A DNA stretch of 64,000 nucleotides from Tubulanus polymorphus (Eukaryota; Nemertea; Palaeonemertea; Tubulaniformes; Tubulanidae). A model generated the notes under the pieces. The model saw only the letters and a program-made list of their open reading frames with translations, was not told the origin of the DNA and ran no database searches. Position numbers and translations under genes: made by a program. The stretch lies in contig NC_134025.1 of assembly GCF_964204645.1 (NCBI RefSeq), positions 17,578,001-17,642,000 of the forward strand. Reading direction: 5' to 3'. How positions within the stretch are numbered: position 1 is the stretch's first letter; each line of letters starts with the position of its first letter. Shown here in pieces: positions 56,984 through 64,000 of the stretch.

Positions 56984-57224
56984 AAAATGAGAAAAAAAAA
57001 ATATAAGTTAAACACGAAAGTTTAGATACAGTGCAATAGCCCTACTACTGTACGTGCACACACATGTCATGTCTGAAATATCGATAGTTTCCATGACAAC
57101 ATTTACATATAGGCATATCATGGCCCTACACGAGTTTCTACGGTAAATACGTATACCGTATTTTGGTTATAACGTATAAATTGTCTGGTCCCAACTGCTA
57201 CGTTACTTCTGAGGTAGAATGTTC
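56984..57224. other. Unassigned DNA
   Basis: No feature was recognised. Confidence 0.4.
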
Positions 57225-57480
57225 TTTCCATGACAATCTACAGTCAAAAATTACACCTAAGAATTTTACATGATCAATATGTTCAATTTGTTTATTATCT
57301 AGGTAGAGATTCATATCAATTTGAGATCAAGGACCAAAATTCATAAATTGGGTCTTGCTCACATCAACTGATAGTCTCTTAGCTCTGAACCATTGAAGTA
57401 ATTTTCCAAGTTCTGTATTAAGGGAAATTTCTAACGTACGGGGAGTCTTATCACTAGCAAAAAAGTTACTATCATGTAAG
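57225..57480 (-). pseudogene. LINE reverse-transcriptase fragment (palm/thumb)
   Basis: The minus strand reads NTELGKLLQWFRAKRLSVDV, SKTQFMNFGP, a stop, then NKQIEHIDHVKFLGVIFDC and LSWKEH. This matches the region after YADD in CR1/Jockey-like RTs (L..WF..N.L..N..KT..M.F...FLGV..D..L.W..H). The catalytic ADD is degenerate near 57478. It is unrelated in position to the unit K LINE fragments. Confidence 0.85.
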
Positions 57481-58080
57481 TGTCACAAAAAATATTTCAA
57501 CAAAAATCGAAGTTGAAGTTGAACGGTTATCTGAGTTGATTGGATCAGACTTGGGCTGCAACTACTGAATACATTATCAACTTTGTCACCCACTCAAATA
57601 ACGCGACTCCAACTGTGTTGCAGTTCTGCCTTGATGACTGCCAATTTATCTGAAGCAGGCCATTGTGTGTTATTTCATTGTTAGTTGAAAAAATTGTAAC
57701 ATATTGAAAATTCTTTAATTCTTAAATGTTTCTTTTTTCTTCCACCAAAGCCATTTCCATTCTTCCAAAAGTTATCACGAGGAGAATTCAATACCTTGTA
57801 TAGATAGGTTCCAGCTTGCTTAGTTCCCAAATCAATGATTTGTTAAGGACAAGGAGACAAGGATTAGCTGTCAAAGCAAGATGGTAAATTTAAACAAAAC
57901 AGCTTGAAAGTATAACCAATTTTATTTCAAATGGGAAAATATAACAGGATAAAAGAATCTTCAAAATAGTCATCTATAAAGTCCATATATCATCATTTGT
58001 ACCAACATTTGTAACATGTTTGCACAAAGTCAAATGAGTGTAGTCCAACAGTCTGTAAATTCCTGCATGGTATCTTTTAA
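57481..58080. other. Unassigned AT-rich DNA
   Basis: No gene or repeat was recognised. Confidence 0.4.
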
Positions 58081-58625
58081 ACAAGAGTTCCATGGGCCTT
58101 AGACCATAGGTAGATTATACTGTGGTAAGTATAAAAAGTGGTTAATGTATAATATCTGCCGGCAAATGTTCTTTGACAATGTTGATCGGAAGGACCAGAG
58201 ACTTAAGGTCAATTTGTGTTAGTACAATTTTCATTTATGCTGAAAATGAAAACCGTTTTTCTGACAAACGATTTAGCCTAGGCTATGGGTATTGTTAAAC
58301 CGCATTAATACGATTCTGTTAAAAAGACGAAACTAGTTCATTCTGATGTTTTCCATCATGTCCGAGCTAAGATATTTATATCAATCAAGATTTGGATACA
58401 AAAACCCATTTAATACAACAATTTTGGCACTTTCTGCTAGTGTGTACAGGGCTGCTACCACCTCAAGAATGCGCATGAGGCGGGCAGGGTATCTTAAAGT
58501 GAAAACGTATCTTAGAACACGGACGAACTGATGGAATTTACAATAAATTGTCAACTGATTGATGATACAACATGGTTCTCGGCATACGTAACAATGATAT
58601 TTTCCCCCCAATAAACAACAAAATT
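58081..58625 (+). mobile_element. CAAGAGGCC-type repeat (family G), copy 2
   Basis: It starts ACAAGAGTTCCATGGGCCTT and matches 4673-5700 without the interior insertion. Confidence 0.6.
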
Positions 58626-59087
58626 TTTTAAATAGTATTGAAATTGTAGCTATCTGTTTAAATGATACCTATCATTAAAGAATCACAATAACACAGTTTT
58701 ATGCATTCTAATATCATTTTACACCGGAAACTTGGCGTTTGAAAATATAAAGTTATGATTTTATCCTTTCGAAAACGTTTTCAAAAAATCATTCAAGAAA
58801 CGTATTATCAAACGTTCAAGGAACGTTTCCTTACTCCGATACAGAAACATTATTCAATACATGTTAAAGCAGATGTATAACTTATAATGAATATAATACT
58901 GAGAAAATCATCAATGTAAAGTCTATTCCTAGATTCAGAAAAAAAAACACTTTTAAAAAGTCGATATTTGTGGGATTTTCAAGAGAGAGGCTGCCTGTGC
59001 GTAAGTGTACTGCAAACATCGCCATCTTGAAACAGCCTATATCAGCTGTTGATCACAGTATATTTTAAAAGGTAAAACAAAAGAATA

Positions 59088-59345
59088 AGGGTTTTCTGTT
59101 TCTTCAGAGAAAACCCTATTGAGATTTGCGTGATTTCTTTTTTCCCTTTTCAACACAGTTTTTGTTAAAAGTGTAAAGGCTTCCTTACCTTACAGCTGTT
59201 GCCGATACAATCCGTATGATATCCTTCAGCTCACTTCAATCTCCAGATACTGCATGGGAATTTTGATAAATCCACGTTATAAAGGCACTGTCGAGCCGTA
59301 AACATCGGAAATTTGGCCCCGTTCAATTAGTAGCCATGTTGTGTT
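59088..59345 (+). mobile_element. Unit K end fragment, copy 4
   Basis: A hairpin AGGGTTTTCT...AGAAAACCCT (59088-59117) is followed by the first ~230 bp of LR-A, including the exon-like frame. The fragment then joins R1 sequence near 59345, so it is a truncated unit. Confidence 0.6.
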
Positions 59346-59925
59346 TTCACCACAATCATAGAACATCAGCTACGATTTTGTAATTGATTGCGGTAACAAA
59401 CTATGCCTAGTTACCAAAATAATAGGGAAATACTAAGTTATTCTAGTTATTCAATGTCCCTGGTGACCATATGCAAAGCCCAATGACCGCGAAACTCACT
59501 TGATTCATACAACATGAGCTACAACTGTTATGAGCTACAACTTTGCAATTGATCATGGTAACAAAATATGTCTAGGTACCAATATAATAAGGAAATACTA
59601 AGCTATTCTACTTTTTATCATTAAACATGTCATGAGCTATAACTTTTCAATTGATTGTGGTAACAAAATATGAATAGGTACAAAAATAATATAGAAATAC
59701 TAAGTTATTGGATTGTTCAATGCCCCCTGGTGACCATAAACAAAAACCAATGACCTTGAAACTCACTACAATCATAGAACCCGTTATGAGCTACAACTTT
59801 CCAATTAATTGTGGTAAGAAAATATGCTTAGGTATCAATATAATGTGGAAGTACTTTTTCCACCTACGAATGAGTACTGATGATACCAAGATGGCCACCA
59901 ATTGTGTCATAATTGGCTGAACAAC
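59345..59925 (+). mobile_element. R1 repeat element, copy 4 (partial)
   Basis: It contains CCACAATCATAGAACAT, CCCCCTGGTGACCATA and AAGATGGCCACCAATTG words in the usual order. Both ends are missing. Confidence 0.65.
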
Positions 59926-60814
59926 AAGAGCCCCAAGGGGCACTATGGCCAGCCTGTCAGCTTTTCATAAAATGGCAAATGATGATGCATTCTGTGGGTT
60001 AAATTTGTCAAAATACACTCCCAGCTCAGAGTCAATATCTAATAATTTACACAATGCAATCGTAGAATACAAAAGTAGCACAGACAGCGACTGGATCTGG
60101 CAGGAACAAATACCTCAGATAAATCTTTTCCCTTGGTCTTATTAATTTTAATGCGGAATAGAATTAGATTTTTTGAAATTTGCTCAATAAAACAAAATTG
60201 AATTGGATTTGATGTTTTTATGTGTTCAATAAAGTAAAATTGAATTGGATTTGATATTTTTTTTGCGGAATAAAATTTGATTGAATTTGTAGTTTGAGCA
60301 CATGGCTAATTAGCATATCAAGGTCATCTATCCGGTTTAAGAATAAGCTATTTTTCCCGGACTTTGCACGATGGTCAATGATATTTTCCGTAGTGCTAAT
60401 AAAAATATTCCTCCCAAAAACCAAATCAACTAAAGCTTTCACAGAAATCGCTCTTGAAATAGAGTTTTAGATCTTAAAATAAAACCCGTAAGTAAAACGG
60501 TAGACAATACCGCGGGTTCACGTGAACACCTGCTGATTTCTGCGGCTAAGCCAATCATAGAGGAGTCTTTGCTTTCTGATTGGCTTTTCAAAACCAATAT
60601 TTTTGCGATCAGATATTCGCGAAAAAGCTCATACAAATTTTAACGAGGCCCCCTTTCAAAATTCAGCTACGTAGAGTTTGGAGAATGGATAATGCTTTAA
60701 TGAATAATTTGTATGAATATATGCTCAGTTGCACAGTAAAAGAGCCTTTGCTCTGGAAACCATGTCATTTATATTCACTCCATTTGTATAGTAATAGGCT
60801 CAGCCTACGGCTGG
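59926..60814. other. GAGCCCC-type repeat and unassigned DNA
   Basis: Positions 59926-60040 resemble 8480-8575. A run of ATTGAATTGGATTTGAT words lies at 60195-60295. No gene was supported. Confidence 0.4.
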
Positions 60815-61479
60815 CCTAAAAATGGGTGAAAGTTTGATTACTGTATACATGTACTGTAGGTTTTTATTTTGTAAGAATATTTTGCAGTTCACATGGGTAT
60901 GATGCTGATTCCAATGTCAAACACATGAAGTTAAATGGTCAAGGACAGTCAACACCAAGATATCACTCCTCGACGGATGTTGTACCATAGAAGATCTGAT
61001 TCTTTCAACTCAATCAAATTGATTCAACACGATCGACATTTCATTTAGTCCTATGTACTTTTTAGCCAATTTGGATTTGATTGTAATTGAAATGCTGAAC
61101 TGTTAACTTGAGACAAGTAAGACAAGTGGAAAAAACACTGGCCTAAAACGGTGGTCTAAAAATGGGTGAAAGTTTGATTACTGTATACATGTACTGTAGG
61201 TTTTTATTTTGTAAGAATATTTTGCAGTTCACATGGGTATGATGCTGATTTCAATGTCAAACACATGAAGTTAAATGGTCAAGGACAGTCAACACCAAGA
61301 TATCACTCCTCGACGGATGTTGTACCATAGAAGATCTGATTCTTTCAACTCAATCAAATTGATTCAACGCGATCGACATTTCATTTAATCCTTTTGTACT
61401 TTTTAGCCAATTTGGATTTGATTGTAATTGAAACGCTGAACTGTTAACGAGAGACAAGTAAGACAAGTGGAAAAAACAC
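60815..61479 (+). repeat. Tandem duplication of a 325-bp segment
   Basis: Positions 60815-61139 and 61155-61479 match with only a few substitutions (for example GATTCC/GATTTC and AAATGCTG/AAACGCTG), separated by a 15-bp spacer. The period is 340 bp. Confidence 0.9.
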
Positions 61480-64000
61480 AAGTTATGCTTGATTCTCATA
61501 TTCAAATTTAATTCAAATTCAAATTTAATTTATTACATCATATTTACAAAGCATATCATTGGTTCAAGCAGTAATAAAAATTAGGACGGAACAAATATTA
61601 TTATAGAATTTTCAAAAAGGTAATGAGTTTCTATAACTAAATGAACATTATTTTTCTAATAAGTAAGATCAAGAGTGACTCTCCCGTTTATTAAAACACA
61701 CGCAACTAGTGGATCTTAGGTTTGATATTAACACACATGTTGCAGGTATAAATTGTTTATCAGTATATAATTTGTAAAACATAAAAGCCGAAATCAACAT
61801 CGGTCGAGACCCAGACCAAATCAATTCATAATTTATTGATTGGATTTACACTACAATATATGTATTTATTCAAATATTTCAATAAAAAGATATTCCAAAT
61901 CATAAAACGTTCTTATCTGTAAATTTACTCAATCTATATTGCCTCAGCAGATGCTTAAGATGAGTTCTTAATAGAAAAGATCCATTTTTAGTGTGTTGAT
62001 AATACAGGATCATGATGAATTTGAATGCCAAAATAAATGCCTGGTCGAATAAATTCATATTTGTTGATTGTATATCCGCTACACCTGGATGAAAGTGGCT
62101 GCGAAGAAGATGCTTATAAAAAGGGCTGTCACCTGTGCCATAAAATATACGTAATAGGAATATCGATATCCGTCGATCCATCACTGCTTATTTTTGATGG
62201 TAATCGATTTTGTTGAATTATACTATCAATAATAATATCCAAATATAGCTGGAAAGCAGCGACAACGGGTTTCTGCCTTGCTGGTTTAAATGTCGCACTG
62301 GGAAGCGCACAAAGATTTCACCAAAATAATTCTTATCAGTTTATAACATGCGACTATTTTGAAGGAGTGCGACACATATCCGGATCCACAAGGGCTACCA
62401 TGTAAAAAGTACTGATGTACCTTAATTGTTTGGCGCTTTCATAGTTCTGTTGGGAATTGCATGAACTAATCATACCTGTTGGCATATGGCACTTATCTGT
62501 ATATGTACTTATACCATGTTTTTGATGTGATCTAGCTTTGAAACTGAATTAAACCACATGTACTCAAATGCTAATTGATTTAAACATACTTTAGTGAAGC
62601 ATTTTGATAATATCACATCATTAAAGGTCTTGATGTGTTCTATCAATCTTATTCTGATGAGTTGACGTTAAACAGAGATAAGAATATATCTCTGTTAATT
62701 CGATAAAAGACATCTGTTTTATTGAAATATTTGAATACATACATATGTATAGTTGTAGATCGCCAATAAAGCACTATTATCAATATCATTATAAATTGAT
62801 CTGATGGAATCCCAATCAATGAATCCCTTCAGGGCACATGTATGTAAAATGTCAGAAAACCCATTATTGCTGCTTTACAGCTATATTTTACATTTGATTT
62901 GGAAGGTCATCTTGCTTAGGGGTCAGTTTGTCAAAGCATCGAAGCAATGCAGTCTAACTTGTTTACGTCTCAGTTGCAGCAGGGCAGGGTGCTCATTATA
63001 TTGCTCACTTAAATGACTTACACAGCCCAATGTTTTTCAGTGTGTAAACTTCATCGTACTCGGTATACAGGGACATCGAGGAATTGAATTTTAGGCACCT
63101 GAGTCCTCAACTTGATTTGAGCAAAAGACCTGAACTGACTTCACAGAATTTGAGTATGAGTCTAGGATTATCTAATTGGTGAATGCTTCCTGTTCTGGTT
63201 TTAAGATCAATTCAAATTTAATCTTGAATACATAAAATTAGTCAAATAAATATTCATTTTATTGAAAGAAATTCTACTGAACACAGATTTTAAAATGTAT
63301 GATATGTTTGTTGATTTATCCAGGCGAAACAATCACAGCCAAATCAACTGATGATCAACAAGGTGAAGTTTCCATTTATCTTCGGATAATTTGTCTACAC
63401 CTGACGATACAAGCATTTTGGCTACACCTTTTGAAACTTCAACGCTTTATCTACTCGCACCAATTAGTCAGCCACAGTCGATTTTCATACCATCTGACCT
63501 CTTTCCACCTGTAATTAAATGTAAGAATTACTCAGTTATGTAATATAAGAGAGGAGTGAAATTAAATATAGATATAGGAGTGAAAGAAAGTATAATAGTT
63601 ATATTAGGAGACCAATTTAGATTGCGCGTTTGTCGTGAAAATTCTAGTATTACTGTCTCACAGAGCATAGACACCGACCGTTAAGCCATGTGGAATTGGT
63701 ATTTTAAGGGCTATTCGGTTTACTCCAAAACCAGTCTCTGATATACTTTAAAAAGCTTCATATCAAGGGTATGGTAGGACTCTTTATGCCCATGAATTAT
63801 CATCCCATAATAACAATGAATCGAATTCTGCATGTACGTTAGCACGAATGATTACTAATCCAAATATTCTTCTAAACATGGCATTAGAAAAAAACAATTA
63901 CACAAAACGTCAAGTATGTACAGCATCTGAGACAGTTGAGCATAAGTTATGGCTTTGACTGCCAATGACAAAAAGCTTGATTTGAAACGTACACTTGCAC
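61480..64000. other. AT-rich DNA with R4 ends, otherwise unassigned
   Basis: R4 hairpin ends occur at 62243-62275 (plus) and 62856-62893 (minus), bracketing about 600 bp, so they may delimit one element. A GAATT/AAATTT-rich stretch lies at 61490-61535. An interrupted frame near 63314-63520 looks weakly protein-like but is unidentified. Confidence 0.4.

Noticed and set aside
63314-63520. Exon-like sequence with SSDNLSTPDDTSILA
   Set aside because: It needs a frameshift to connect its parts and no family was recognised, so it is left as unassigned.

Overview
The window looks like repeat-dense, AT-rich nuclear DNA of an invertebrate animal, most likely marine. The reasons are a BEL/Pao retrotransposon with a host-type leader, spliceosomal introns with GT/AG ends, tRNA-derived SINEs, Ty3/gypsy, DIRS and LINE remnants, and dispersed repeats bearing ends such as CAAGAGGCCC...GGGCCTTG and GGACGGACGG tracts that I associate with molluscs and other marine invertebrates. 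The species cannot be named from sequence alone. There is no prokaryotic or viral genome organisation.

Layout. Positions 1-2900 hold AT-rich DNA, a 1.2-kb repeat built of ~155-bp modules (R1, copy 1), a minisatellite and small inverted-repeat elements. Positions 3366-7497 hold copy 1 of a composite mobile unit (K) made of a hairpin end, an LR-A block, a TTCGAACAAAA-rich block (R2), a LINE reverse-transcriptase fragment and a second hairpin end. Positions 9.5-12.2 kb (minus) hold a decayed Ty3/gypsy pol followed by an intact 217-codon SGNH-hydrolase-like frame. An unrelated plus-strand LTR sits at 12.6-13.1 kb and a decayed DIRS-like retroelement (minus) at 13.66-15.56 kb. The one recognisable conserved host exon, 18281-18480 minus, belongs to a TRAK/Milton kinesin-adaptor gene.

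The centre (22.67-34.42 kb, plus) is one large decayed multi-exon gene. It encodes zinc-finger-like N-terminal segments, a long conserved middle region, a FEN1/XPG-like PIN nuclease domain and a C-terminal CXC (TSO1-like) domain. One of its introns received a BEL/Pao element (25956-32500) with 195-bp LTRs and a 5-bp target duplication. The BEL is nearly complete but carries an in-frame stop before the integrase and an Asn at the expected first catalytic Asp.

From 34.7 to 46.4 kb there are two further copies of unit K (one reversed) with nested insertions: R1, a piggyBac-like element, a TAA/TTAA-flanked MITE and a tRNA-SINE. Empty sites for several of these are visible within the window. Positions 46.4-64 kb are mostly unrecognised AT-rich DNA with paired dispersed repeats, a hAT-like insertion with an empty-site partner, a LINE RT fragment, and a 325-bp tandem duplication.

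How the parts work together: almost every recognisable coding sequence is from mobile DNA. The only candidates for cellular function are the TRAK exon and perhaps an unidentified exon-like frame at 8150-8450. The FEN1-like/CXC gene is the most unusual item: its family resembles large multi-copy uncharacterised invertebrate proteins and could itself be mobile.
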